Assembly (NCBI RefSeq): GCF_030317115.1
Contig: NZ_JASZYF010000009.1
Span: forward strand, 186,001-250,000
Source of the DNA: Variovorax gracilis
Lineage (GTDB): Bacteria; Pseudomonadota; Gammaproteobacteria; Burkholderiales; Burkholderiaceae_C
Direction of reading: 5' to 3'
Length of the DNA stretch: 64,000 nt
The position numbers and the translations under genes are program-made. Every line of letters begins with the position of its first letter. The stretch's first letter is position 1. Positions 17,601-25,818 of the stretch are shown in pieces. The notes under the pieces were generated by a model. That model saw only the letters and a program-made list of their open reading frames with translations, did not search any database and was not told the DNA's origin.

Positions 17601-17809
17601 GCGGCGCGTCGGCGGCGAGCCGGCAGTCTCTGGGCACGGGCGTGATTGGCGGCATGCTGGGCGCGACGGTGATCGCGATCTTCTTCATTCCGATGTTCTT
17701 CTGGGGCTTCGAGGTGCTCAGCGATCGCACGGCGGGGAAGAAGGCTGGGGCTCATCCGGCCGGCGAGCCGGCCCCGGACGGGGAGGGGGTGGCCGATGGT
17801 CCGCGCTGA
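14618..17809 (+). CDS. RND multidrug efflux pump, HAE1 (AcrB/MexB) family
   Basis: A 1063-residue proton-driven inner-membrane pump, full length for the family, with the usual twelve-helix layout and two large periplasmic loops. The proton-relay aspartates are in GIVVDDAIVVVENVER (TM4) and the relay lysine in ALAAKNAILIFEF (TM10). The N-terminus KFAHFFIDRPIFASVISI is typical of HAE1 pumps. It is translationally coupled to the adaptor upstream and overlaps the outer-membrane channel gene by 14 nt downstream. Drug range cannot be read from the sequence, and no dedicated repressor gene is adjacent. Confidence 0.95.
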   Translation: MKFAHFFIDRPIFASVISIILVLAGLVAMLNLPIAQFPDITPPQISVSATYPGASSEVVSQNVAAPIEQQVNGADRMMYMNSTSSSTGNMTLSIYFEIGTDPSLAQVDVQNRVNLALPTLPSAVSSQGVSVAKKSQAFMMIVAIYSPDNSHDPTFIANYANINVLDAIKRVPGANQSSIFGSPDYAMRLWLKPDRMAGLSMTATDVQQAVAAQNQQYAAGRLGASPTATPVQQTIPVATSGRMTEPSQFENIILRAQQGTGAIVRVKDIGRAELGAKDYSIRSKYNGKTATLIAIYQQPGANALQVAKDVKALLHGMKPTFPEGLEYDIALDTTEFVQESINEVVHTFVEAVVLVVLVVFIFLQSLRATLVPILAVPVSILGAFIGMTAMGFSINMLTLFGMVLAIGIVVDDAIVVVENVERNMAEFGLSPKEAAKKAMDEVSGPVVAIVLVLCAVFIPVAFLSGITGQLYKQFAITIAVSVVLSGLVALTLSPALAAILLKPPKAGEHGKKGFFGWFNRRFERLTEGYTSTTRLAIRRVGMSVLLIAGMIVIMLGLFKRVPSTFLPVEDQGYIFTAAIMPDAASLDRTEAATDRAQQWFSKQAAVRSVASVPGFSLIDSQLKSNAGVLFVSLKGFAERQAPGDRADALIRNASAEFATFEDSVMIPVNPPSIPGLGTTGGFEFWVQSEGDASLQRVEEVTREIIAKSRQRPELRGVNSTINTRSRQLLVDVDRDRSESLGVPVQDVYSTLQTLFGSLYVSQFPKNSRLFQVILQAEPDYRTRPEDLQNMYVRSRTGEMVPLKAVATTRYVTGADIVTRFNNFTAAKISGDSAPGYSSGQALDAMEALAREVLPQGFSYAWSGQAYEERKAGSTAGLVFAFALVMVFLILAAQYEKWTLPIGVLLAVPFALFGAIAAIWMRGIQNDVYFQIGLTVLIALAAKNAILIFEFAVELRHKEGLSPYDAAVGAAKLRLRPIIMTSLAFILGCIPLAIASGASAASRQSLGTGVIGGMLGATVIAIFFIPMFFWGFEVLSDRTAGKKAGAHPAGEPAPDGEGVADGPR

Positions 17810-19259
17810 TGCGGTTCGCGGTGGTGGCGCGGCCTTGCTCGCCGTGCTGCTGACCGGATGCATGATCGGTCCCGACTACAAGCGGCCGGACCTGGATGTC
17901 CCGGCGCAATTCGCAGGCGAGCCGAAGACAGCCTCGCCCACTGCGGCCGACACGGCTTGGTGGAAGCAGTTCGGCGACCCGCAACTCGATGCGCTGATCA
18001 GCGAAGGCCTGCGAAACAACCAGGATCTGGTCGCCGCCGCTGCGCGCGTGGAGCAGTTCTACGGTGCGCTCGGCACGACCCGCGCGCCCTTGTTCCCACA
18101 GCTCGGCGCGCAGGCGACCGGCAGCCGCACACGCGCCAGCGAGCTGACCGTCGGCCGTGCGCCGATACCCAATCCCTACAACGCGACGCAGGTGAACCTG
18201 CTCGCGAGTTGGGAGATCGATCTCTTCGGCCGCACGCGCCGGCTTACCGAGGCCGCGACGGCCGAACTGCTGGCGAGCGAGTCCTTCCGGCGCGGCACGG
18301 TGCTGTCGGTCGTGGGCGCGATCACGACCGGGTACGTCGACCTTCGCGAGCAGGACCGCGAGCTGGAGGTGGCCAACGAGACGCTGACGCTGCGCAAGGA
18401 CACATTGAACCTGTTCGAAAGACGCTTCCGCGGCGGCGTGGTGTCGGACGTCGAAGTCAGCCAGGCCCGATCCGAATACGCTGCCGCGCTGCGGACCATA
18501 CCGGCGCTGCACCAGGCGATTTCCGAACGGGAGAACGCACTGTCCAACCTGCTGGGCCGCAATCCGGGGCCGATCGTCCGCGGTCGGGCGGTCAACGAAC
18601 TCACGGTGCCCGTGGTGCCTTCCGGCTTGCCCTCGGATCTGCTGGAGCGGCGCCCCGATATCCGTCAGGCGGAGGAACTGCTGATGGCAGCCAACGCACG
18701 CATCGGCGCGGCCAAGGCGGCGTACTTCCCGAGCATCAGCCTGACCGGCGCGTATGGCCAGGCGAGCCGGTCGCTGTCCGATCTGTGGGACGGCGCCGCG
18801 CGTGTCTGGACCTACGGCCTGGACGTCAGCGTGCCGATCTTCACGGCGGGCGCCATCGCAGGCCAGGTGCAGAGCGCCGAAGCGCAGCAGCGCGCATCAG
18901 TGGCGCAATACCGCAAGGTCGTGCAGGCCGCATTCAGCGAGACGGAAAACGCGCTGGTCGGCATCGGCAACTCGCGCCAAGGCCTCGACGCAACGCAGAT
19001 GCAGGTCAATGCGCTGGCCAACTATTCGCGGCTGGCGCGCAAGCGGTTCGAGGGCGGCTACACCAGCTATCTCGAAGTGCTCGACGCCGATCGCAGCCTG
19101 TTCAGCGCGCGGCTGCAACTGGCACAGACGCAAGGTGACGTGCTGCTGCAGGCGGCAGCGCTCTACAAGTCGATGGGTGGCGGATGGATCGGGCTGGCGG
19201 ACCAGGAAGCGCCACAACCGGATGTGCGCCTGAGCGAGCGGCCGGCGGTCTTTCCCTGA
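17796..19259 (+). CDS. Outer-membrane efflux lipoprotein (OprM/NodT family)
   Basis: A 487-residue TolC-like channel that completes the tripartite pump. It has a lipoprotein signal ending LLTGCMIGPDYKRP, the two outer-membrane efflux repeats (about residues 60-260 and 280-470), and the conserved LLERRPDIRQAEELLMAANA near the start of the second repeat. The ATG at 17796 lies within the end of the pump gene behind a strong GGGGAGGGGG site. The three efflux genes form one tightly coupled operon. Confidence 0.94.
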   Translation: MVRADAVRGGGAALLAVLLTGCMIGPDYKRPDLDVPAQFAGEPKTASPTAADTAWWKQFGDPQLDALISEGLRNNQDLVAAAARVEQFYGALGTTRAPLFPQLGAQATGSRTRASELTVGRAPIPNPYNATQVNLLASWEIDLFGRTRRLTEAATAELLASESFRRGTVLSVVGAITTGYVDLREQDRELEVANETLTLRKDTLNLFERRFRGGVVSDVEVSQARSEYAAALRTIPALHQAISERENALSNLLGRNPGPIVRGRAVNELTVPVVPSGLPSDLLERRPDIRQAEELLMAANARIGAAKAAYFPSISLTGAYGQASRSLSDLWDGAARVWTYGLDVSVPIFTAGAIAGQVQSAEAQQRASVAQYRKVVQAAFSETENALVGIGNSRQGLDATQMQVNALANYSRLARKRFEGGYTSYLEVLDADRSLFSARLQLAQTQGDVLLQAAALYKSMGGGWIGLADQEAPQPDVRLSERPAVFP

Positions 19260-20159
19260 TCAGTTCGATATGCGCCGCACCACGACGGAGGCGTCCAGGC
19301 CCTCATAGGCTTCGGGATCGCCGTACCAACTGCCGGAAATGGGCGCCGCCAGCGCCGGATCGCGCGCGACGCCGACGCGAATGAGCTGTCCGCCGCTGCC
19401 CATGAGGTTGTTGGTTGGATCGAATGCGATCCAGCCTGCGCCGGGCAGGTAGGCGTGCAGCCAGGCATGCGTGCTGCCGGCGCCGGTCATGGAGTCGCCG
19501 GGCTCGCTGCCGCCGGTATCGAGCGACGCGTCGTACAGGTAGCCGGTGACGAAGCGGGCGGCGACGCCGAGACGGCGCGCAGCCTCGATCATCAGCAATG
19601 CGTAGTCGCGGCAGCTTCCGCTGCCGAGCGCAAGCGTCTGCAGCGGCGTCTGGGTGCCTTCCTCGTCGCGCGGCACATAGCTCAGGCTCTGGCCGATGTG
19701 CGCGTTCATGCGCTGCAGCACATCGCGCGTACTGTTGCTTCCGTCGGCATACAGGAACTGATGGGCCCAGCGGATCAAGGTGCCGTCCGGGTCGTCGTAG
19801 TGCGGGCGAAGGTAGTGCTCGAGGTCGAGCCGCTCATGCACCGCGTAGGCGAAGGGCATCATCTCCGCCGCCGGGTCGAGCGACAGCGTGTCCAGCGGCG
19901 CGACCACGTGCTCGATGCTGAAGGTGCAGACGATGCGCAGTTCCGTGGCCTCGCCCATCGGCTGGACCAGCGCGATGGAGTTGGAGTAGGGGTCCTGGAT
20001 CATCCGCACATGCGCCTGCGGACTCACCTGCAGGTCGGTCGCGAGCACGCGCAGGTCATGGCTGTCACGCGGCCGGAACATCACACGGTGCAGCCCGAAA
20101 GTCACCGGCGTCTTGTAGCGGTAGATGGTCGTGTGCGTGATGTCGTAATGAGTAGGCAT
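19260..20159 (-). CDS. Transglutaminase-like cysteine protease-fold protein
   Basis: A 299-residue cytoplasmic protein with a bacterial transglutaminase N-terminal beta domain (about residues 1-95, beginning HYDITHTTIYRYKTPV) and a transglutaminase-like core. The catalytic triad is visible: Cys183 in GSGSCRDYALLM, His231 in STHAWLHAYL and Asp247 in IAFDPTNN. No signal peptide is seen. Family members usually act as peptidases or amidases. The start at ATG 20159 places it divergent from the large membrane protein, about 106 nt away, so the two may share a promoter region. Confidence 0.9.
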   Translation of the reverse strand: MPTHYDITHTTIYRYKTPVTFGLHRVMFRPRDSHDLRVLATDLQVSPQAHVRMIQDPYSNSIALVQPMGEATELRIVCTFSIEHVVAPLDTLSLDPAAEMMPFAYAVHERLDLEHYLRPHYDDPDGTLIRWAHQFLYADGSNSTRDVLQRMNAHIGQSLSYVPRDEEGTQTPLQTLALGSGSCRDYALLMIEAARRLGVAARFVTGYLYDASLDTGGSEPGDSMTGAGSTHAWLHAYLPGAGWIAFDPTNNLMGSGGQLIRVGVARDPALAAPISGSWYGDPEAYEGLDASVVVRRISN

Positions 20160-20265
20160 GGCGGACAGGGTGCCGGTGGTGATGTCTAGACCTTCTGGAG
20201 GATTTCGGGATCGCTCAATACATTGTGAAATGGTTGACCGCGTCCCGCGAGACCTGGAGAGGCTG

Positions 20266-23200
20266 ATGGACAAGGAATCGAAATCTGGGTCCGGAGGGTT
20301 TCCCAACAATGGGATCGTCGCCATCGTTCTGCTCGCCGCGGGCGTTCTGTTCGTGCGCGAGTCGCCGCTGCAGACCACCCGCCTTCCGGTCACCGAGCCG
20401 CGCCTGGAGCAGCACTACTCGAAGCAGGATGTGGATGCGCGACTGTGGCAGGACCCCTTTGGCGCAGTCGCCAAGTATCGCTCCGAACTTCGAAAGAACA
20501 ATCTCGAAAAGCTCAGGAAGGAAGACGTACAGCGCACGGCCGACGACCTGGCGAAGGAAGTGGCCGCCATGGTCGCCAAGGCGCCCGACAAGCAGCCGCA
20601 GATCCTCGCGGTCATGCTCGCCGGTGGCCCCTACTCGGAGAACGTCGAGAGCCGCCGGCGCGGACGCTACGCCGTGCTGGCTGCGCTCAACGCCAGCCGC
20701 CTGTCACCGGTCGATACGGAGCATCTGGGCTATTTCGTTCCGGCTTCCGCGGGCGGCGAGGCGGCGCGGGAGCCTGTTCCCTACGAATGGTTCGAGCCGG
20801 CGAGCGATGTGCAAGTCCGGGAGTTGTCGAGAAGCGGCTTGCAGTCCCCGGTGCTGGTCATGTGGCTGCAGACCGAGGCGTTCGCGGACTCGCCGCTGAA
20901 GCGGATGGCGGAGCTCGCCGAGCCTTTCATCAAGGCCGGCGCGAGTTGGCGCGTCCTGGGGCCCAATGGATCCGACGGCCTGAAGGCGATGATCGAAGAG
21001 GCCGCGGCACCGGGCTTCGAGGGCGGGCCGATCCATGCGTCCATGCGCTTCTATTCGCTCTATGCCACCGTGCCGGACGCGGTCTTGCTCGAAGGCAGGA
21101 AGGACGAGCAGGAACGCAAGGGCGGCATCTCGAAGTTCCTCGAAGACCGCAAGGTCGCCCTGGTGCGAACCATTGGCGACGACGGGCGGCTGGCCGACGG
21201 ATTGATCGAGGAATTGCGCCTGCGGGGGCTGAAGCCGCGCAAGCTGCTCAAGGGCTCCGGGGACGAAGCCCAGCGCTACCAGGAAGCGTGCAGGACGCGC
21301 AGCGACGACGATGCGCCGAGCGAGATCGCCGTCGTCGCCGAGTGGGACACGCTCTACGGCCGCAGTCTGCGGCGCGAGTTCAGGGCGAAGAAGGATGAAG
21401 CCGGGTTCTGTGTCGAGCGCTTCAACTACGTGCGGGGCCTGGATGGCCAACTCCCTGCCGCGGGCGACGGTGCGTCGAGTTCCGGGGGCGCCGCAAAGCC
21501 CGGCCCCGGCGACAAGGACAACGGCCGCCGCAAGGACGGCACCTTCGTCGAGGTGGCCGAAGGGCAGGGGCAGTTCGACTACCTGCGCCGGCTGGCGGTG
21601 CAGATGCACATCCGCGACGAACAGGTGCGCAAGACCAGCGCCGACGGCCACGGATTTCGCGCCATCGGCGTGCTGGGCAACGACGTGCACGACAAGCTGC
21701 TGGTGATGCAGGCGCTGCGACCGGAGTTCCCCGACGCGATCTTCTTCACCACCGACATGGATGCGCGCCTGCTGCATCCGCGCGAGCAGGCGTGGACCCG
21801 CAACCTGATCGTTGCATCCAACTTCGGATTGCGGCTGACCGATTCGTTGCAGGGCGGCGCGCCGCCTTTCCGTGACAGCTACCAGGTTTCGGCCTTCCTT
21901 TCGACGCGCCTGGCGATGGACGATGCACGGCGTGCGTTGCAATTGGACGAGGGCACGGGCGACGCCCGGGAGCCCGCGTCGCAAGCCGAGATTCGCGAGT
22001 GGTTCAAGGAGCCACGAATCTTCGAGATCGGTCGTACGGAGGCTTTCGACTTCAAGGGCCAATGGCCCAAGGGCATCGACAAGGACAACTGCCGCGGGCT
22101 CGCCTGGGCGCAGTGCGACGACATCCATCCCGCCGGCTCGCCCCTTTACCCCGCGCCGGGCGTTGCGGTCATGTTCCTCACCTTCAGCGTGCTCATGCTC
22201 GCGGTCTGGGTACCGCCTCTGGTCGTCAGCCGTGGTGCGAAGGCCCGCCTCTCGGAGTTCGTGACGGGCGACGAGGATTGGCGTGCGCGCCGGGTGCGAT
22301 GGGTGCGGCTGGCGCTGCTCGTGATCGTCGTGCAGATCGCCTTGCCGCTGGGAATGGCGCTTGGCTGGGAGACGTTCGCGGAATGGCTCACGCGAGGGGG
22401 CAAGCCCCTGGTCGCGATCGAGGGCATCAGTCTCTGGCCCACCGAAGCGCTTCGTGTCTTCACGCTGCTGGTGTGCTTCTACCTGCTCCTGAGAGGGTGG
22501 CTGATGCTGACCTACAACCTGGAGGAGATCGGGAGGGACTTCGAAGCCGACGTCGCACACGCGGACATGATCGAGCGGCAGGCCAAGGCCGACCGCAAGC
22601 AGACCCGGTGGTGGAAGCTGGTTCAGATGTTCTCGATGCGCTTCATCCCGCCACTGCACCGCCAGCGCCGCACCGGCGACGACCACGGCATGACGCAGGA
22701 GGCCATCGATTTCTGGGGCCGGCACATCGTGCAGAACAGGCTGATGGCGCGGCTGGTGCGCACCAGTTCGTGCGTGGTGATCGCGGCGATCTTCAGCGGC
22801 CTGCTGATCGTGGCGATCGGCGAATCGCGCTTCGTGCCGCAGCGGGGCAACCTGTCGTTCGTCGTGCATGAGCTGTTGCGAATTCCGGCACTGGTGATGA
22901 TGTTCTTCCTGGTGTTCTTCGTGGTGGATGCGACGGTACTGTGCGTGCGATTCGTGCGAGGGCTGCTGCGGCTGCGCCGCCTGCATGAGGTCGCGGCCAA
23001 TTGGCCCGAGGCGACCTTGAAGAAGTTCGAGGACGAGATCGGCATCCCGCGGGCCTGTCTGGAAAACTGGATCGACCTGCAGTTCGTTGCACGGCGTACC
23101 CAATGCGTGACGCTGCTCATCTACTACCCGTTCGTGGTGATCTCGCTGTGGCTGCTGTCGCGCAGCGCGGTCTTCGATCGCTGGACGATGTCCGTCAGCA

Positions 23201-23529
23201 CGGTGGTGCCCGCTGCGGTCGGCGCCGCGGTGGCGCTGGGCTGCGCGGTGGCGCTGCGGCTCGCCGCCGAAGACTCGCGCACGCACGCGCTGGAGCAGGT
23301 GAGGAATGCGGTGTCGTGCGCCAGCGCGAAGGTGGCGCCGGGCGGTGGAGCGCTGCCGCCGTCGCCTTCCGTCGAGCAGCTCAAGCTGCTGCAGGGGCGC
23401 ATCGAGAGCCTGCGCGAAGGAGCCTTCGCGCCGTTCTGGCAACAACCGCTGCTCAAGGCCGTGTTGCTGCCGTTCGCGACGCTGGGCGGCACCACGGTGC
23501 TCGACTACATGGCGCTGGCCAACCTTTGA
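20266..23529 (+). CDS. Large receptor-like membrane protein of unknown function
   Basis: A 1087-residue protein. An N-terminal hydrophobic anchor (GIVAIVLLAAGVLF, near residue 20) is followed by some 600 hydrophilic residues, then about eight membrane segments from residue 635 on. The hydrophilic part alternates beta-alpha segments in the style of type 1 periplasmic-binding folds, for example FRAIGVLGNDVHDKLLVMQA, DAIFFTTDMDARLL and WTRNLIVASNFGL. The likely topology is an external sensor domain on a helical membrane base. The start at ATG 20266 is supported by GGAGAGG and by the anchor position. Its 3' end overlaps mnmC (opposite strand) by 25 nt. I do not recognise a characterised family. 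Confidence 0.85.
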   Translation: MDKESKSGSGGFPNNGIVAIVLLAAGVLFVRESPLQTTRLPVTEPRLEQHYSKQDVDARLWQDPFGAVAKYRSELRKNNLEKLRKEDVQRTADDLAKEVAAMVAKAPDKQPQILAVMLAGGPYSENVESRRRGRYAVLAALNASRLSPVDTEHLGYFVPASAGGEAAREPVPYEWFEPASDVQVRELSRSGLQSPVLVMWLQTEAFADSPLKRMAELAEPFIKAGASWRVLGPNGSDGLKAMIEEAAAPGFEGGPIHASMRFYSLYATVPDAVLLEGRKDEQERKGGISKFLEDRKVALVRTIGDDGRLADGLIEELRLRGLKPRKLLKGSGDEAQRYQEACRTRSDDDAPSEIAVVAEWDTLYGRSLRREFRAKKDEAGFCVERFNYVRGLDGQLPAAGDGASSSGGAAKPGPGDKDNGRRKDGTFVEVAEGQGQFDYLRRLAVQMHIRDEQVRKTSADGHGFRAIGVLGNDVHDKLLVMQALRPEFPDAIFFTTDMDARLLHPREQAWTRNLIVASNFGLRLTDSLQGGAPPFRDSYQVSAFLSTRLAMDDARRALQLDEGTGDAREPASQAEIREWFKEPRIFEIGRTEAFDFKGQWPKGIDKDNCRGLAWAQCDDIHPAGSPLYPAPGVAVMFLTFSVLMLAVWVPPLVVSRGAKARLSEFVTGDEDWRARRVRWVRLALLVIVVQIALPLGMALGWETFAEWLTRGGKPLVAIEGISLWPTEALRVFTLLVCFYLLLRGWLMLTYNLEEIGRDFEADVAHADMIERQAKADRKQTRWWKLVQMFSMRFIPPLHRQRRTGDDHGMTQEAIDFWGRHIVQNRLMARLVRTSSCVVIAAIFSGLLIVAIGESRFVPQRGNLSFVVHELLRIPALVMMFFLVFFVVDATVLCVRFVRGLLRLRRLHEVAANWPEATLKKFEDEIGIPRACLENWIDLQFVARRTQCVTLLIYYPFVVISLWLLSRSAVFDRWTMSVSTVVPAAVGAAVALGCAVALRLAAEDSRTHALEQVRNAVSCASAKVAPGGGALPPSPSVEQLKLLQGRIESLREGAFAPFWQQPLLKAVLLPFATLGGTTVLDYMALANL

Positions 23530-25403
23530 GCTTTCTCGTCCGCGGGCCAGGCGCGCCGTGCATCCAGCGCCTGCGCGAGCTTCGCGGGCAGCGGCAGCGG
23601 TTCGTGGTGCCAGCGGGCCGCCAGAAGTTCGGCGCACAGCACGGCGAAGCTGAGTCCGCGTGAGCCCAGGGCGGTGCAGAGCCAGACACCGTCTGCCGAT
23701 CCGGAAGACAACGGGCCGACCAGGGGTCGGCGGTCGCCCGACGCACAGCGTATGCCGACCCATGCGCGTGTTTCGCCGCGAGCGAAGGCAGGGGCCAGCA
23801 GCGCTGCCGCGTCGGGGTGTAGTCGATTGAGGCGCCCGCGATTGAACTCGGTGTCCGAGGCACGGGGCGCGACATCGTTGCTGTCGCGGTCGAAGGTCGC
23901 GCCCACGAGCCACAGCCTGCCTTCGGCTGTCGGTACATGGGCAATCAGGTGACCATCGCCATTGATGGGTGTGGCCGGCAGTCGGGCACCTGCAGGCATG
24001 AGTCCCCATTCGACTTGGCCGCGCACGGCTTGCAGCGGGAATTCCGGTGCGAGTGCATGGCTTTCCATGCCGCCCGCGATGACGATGCGATCGGCTTCCG
24101 CGAGCATTGCGCCATTCGCGTCGCGGACGACCCAGCGTTTGCCTTTGCCATCGATGTGCTCGATGCGCTCGATGCGAGCCACCCGGCATCGCGCCCTGAC
24201 GCGAATGCCGGGCAGCGCCAGCCAGGCTGCGATCAGCCGCGACGGTCGCACCCAGGCGCCGCGTGCGTGCCAGAGCGCGACGGCATCGGGCGGCAGACCT
24301 GCTTCCCCAAGCTGCGGGAGGCTCGCGTGCCATGACTCGTTGGGCCCATCGGCGATCCACTCTCCCGGCAAGCGGTCGTCGCCAGTGGCCCTCCGTTCGA
24401 GCACGCCAGTGGCACGCCAGTCCTCGCCTTCTGCCAGCAATTGCTCCAACTGCTGCCAGGTCGCCCGGATGCCCGCGCGCGTCAGCCGCGAGAGCAGGGC
24501 ATCGTCGGGCGATACGTGCGGCGCCAGCATGCCCACCGGCAATCCCGAGGCGCCCGTGGCAGGGCGTTCCGCCGCTTCAAGCACATCCACTTCCCAACCG
24601 CGCCGTGCAAGACTCGCCGCAACGGCAGCACCGGCCAATCCCGCGCCGACGACCACGCAACGCCCAGCTTCCGCGGCGGGCAAAGGCACCGGGCCGCGGC
24701 GACGAACCTGCCATGCGGGCTCGAATACCCCTTGCAGGCAATCTCTTTTCGGCGGCAGTCCCGGCGCCTTCGTTACCTGGAAACCGTTCTGAGCGAGCGC
24801 GTCACACACAGCGCGCGCGATCGTCCAGGTCGCGACACGCGTTCCGCGCCGGGCGAAGCGCGAAACGGCCTTGAGCGTTTCGGACGACCACATCGCCGGG
24901 TTGCGTTGCGGGCTGAACCCATCAAGAAAGATGCTGTCGGCCTCGAAGCGCTGTGCACGCAGCATGGCCTGCACATCGCCGATGCAGAGGGTGAGCAGCA
25001 CACGGCCTTCGTCGAACGAAAGCCGATGAAAGCCCGGCAGCAATCCATGCCACTGCGCCGCGAGGCTTTCCGCCAACCCGAACAGATCGGGATAGCCGGC
25101 CGCAGCGCGCAACAGATCGTCTCGCGAAACCGGGAAGGCCTCGATCGAAACAAAATGCAGCAGTCGCGGACGCTGCGGGTGGGCGCGCCAGGCCTGCCAG
25201 GTTGTCAGGAAATTGAGCCCAAAACCGAAGCCGGTTTCGAGAATCCGCCATTTCGATTGGCCGACCCAAGCCCCAGGGAGCCCGCAGCCCCCTAGGAAGA
25301 CGTGCGAGGCCTGCGCAGGGGCACCGCTTTCCGTGTGATAGATGTCGTCGAACCGCGCGCTCCGCGGAATCCCGTCCGCACGCCAGTCGACCGGCTCGGC
25401 CAT
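23505..25403 (-). CDS. mnmC: Bifunctional tRNA 5-methylaminomethyl-2-thiouridine biosynthesis protein MnmC
   Basis: A 632-residue fused enzyme completing mnm5s2U34 in tRNA. The N-terminal MnmD methyltransferase (about 1-240) begins VDWRADGIPRSARFDDIYHT and contains ILETGFGFGLNFLTTWQAW and DSIFLDGFSPQRNPAMW. The C-terminal MnmC2 FAD-dependent demodification domain starts near residue 250 with CVVVGAGLAGAAVAASLARR and ends with TALGSRGLSFAVLCAELLAA. Length and domain order match the fused proteobacterial form. It lies 15 nt downstream of yggX on the same strand. Confidence 0.95.
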   Translation of the reverse strand: MAEPVDWRADGIPRSARFDDIYHTESGAPAQASHVFLGGCGLPGAWVGQSKWRILETGFGFGLNFLTTWQAWRAHPQRPRLLHFVSIEAFPVSRDDLLRAAAGYPDLFGLAESLAAQWHGLLPGFHRLSFDEGRVLLTLCIGDVQAMLRAQRFEADSIFLDGFSPQRNPAMWSSETLKAVSRFARRGTRVATWTIARAVCDALAQNGFQVTKAPGLPPKRDCLQGVFEPAWQVRRRGPVPLPAAEAGRCVVVGAGLAGAAVAASLARRGWEVDVLEAAERPATGASGLPVGMLAPHVSPDDALLSRLTRAGIRATWQQLEQLLAEGEDWRATGVLERRATGDDRLPGEWIADGPNESWHASLPQLGEAGLPPDAVALWHARGAWVRPSRLIAAWLALPGIRVRARCRVARIERIEHIDGKGKRWVVRDANGAMLAEADRIVIAGGMESHALAPEFPLQAVRGQVEWGLMPAGARLPATPINGDGHLIAHVPTAEGRLWLVGATFDRDSNDVAPRASDTEFNRGRLNRLHPDAAALLAPAFARGETRAWVGIRCASGDRRPLVGPLSSGSADGVWLCTALGSRGLSFAVLCAELLAARWHHEPLPLPAKLAQALDARRAWPADEKAQRLASAM

Positions 25404-25418
25404 GCGGAGGACTGGAAC

Positions 25419-25691
25419 TCAGTTCGTGGGGGGGACGTAGCCTTGGGCCACATCGGCACCGTCGCCGAAGAAATGCTTCTCCATTTGCCGCGCAAGGTAT
25501 TGCCGGGCGCGCGCATCCGCCAGATTCAGGCGGTTTTCATTGACCAGCATGGTCTGCTGCTTGAGCCACGCGGCCCAGGCTTCCTTGCTGACGTTCTCCC
25601 ACAGGCGTTTGCCCAACTCGCCTGGATACGGGGGGAAGTCGAGACCTTCGGCCTCTTTGCCGAGCTTGATGCACTGAACCATGCGTGCCAT
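25419..25691 (-). CDS. yggX: Fe(2+)-trafficking / oxidative damage protection protein YggX
   Basis: A 90-residue protein of the YggX family, implicated in iron trafficking and protection of iron-sulfur enzymes. It has the family core VQCIKLGKEAEGLDFPPYPG with the single conserved cysteine near the N-terminus, ENVSKEAWAAWLKQQTMLVN, and a C-terminal YLARQMEKHFFG. Two possible starts, ATG 25691 and ATG 25682, differ by three residues. It precedes mnmC and is divergent from the first sulfate-binding protein gene. Confidence 0.95.
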   Translation of the reverse strand: MARMVQCIKLGKEAEGLDFPPYPGELGKRLWENVSKEAWAAWLKQQTMLVNENRLNLADARARQYLARQMEKHFFGDGADVAQGYVPPTN

Positions 25692-25734
25692 TGGGATGCC
25701 TTTGTGGGTGTCTTAGTTGATTTCGCTATTTAGA

Positions 25735-25782
25735 ACTGAGAACTCAGTCGTTCCCGTTTCCATATGCCGTATCCAGAATACG
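25735..25782. promoter_or_regulatory. Two palindromes upstream of the first sulfate-binding protein gene
   Basis: ACTGAGAACTCAGT (25735-25748; 6-bp arms, 2-bp centre) and CGTATCCAGAATACG (25768-25782; 5-bp arms) lie between yggX and the gene starting at 25819. The location suits an operator or activator site for sulfur-responsive control, for instance by a CysB-type regulator. The motif is not assigned by comparison with known sites. Confidence 0.4.
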
Positions 25783-25818
25783 TGGCTTCAGCTTTATGCC
25801 ATTTGTGAGCACAAGACC

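Noticed and set aside
20704..24360. Open frame of 1218 codons on the minus strand
   Set aside because: It lies antisense to the receptor-like gene and within mnmC, whose frames have clear domain or topology signals. Its product is Arg/His/Gln-rich with no motif. Long antisense frames are expected at this GC content.
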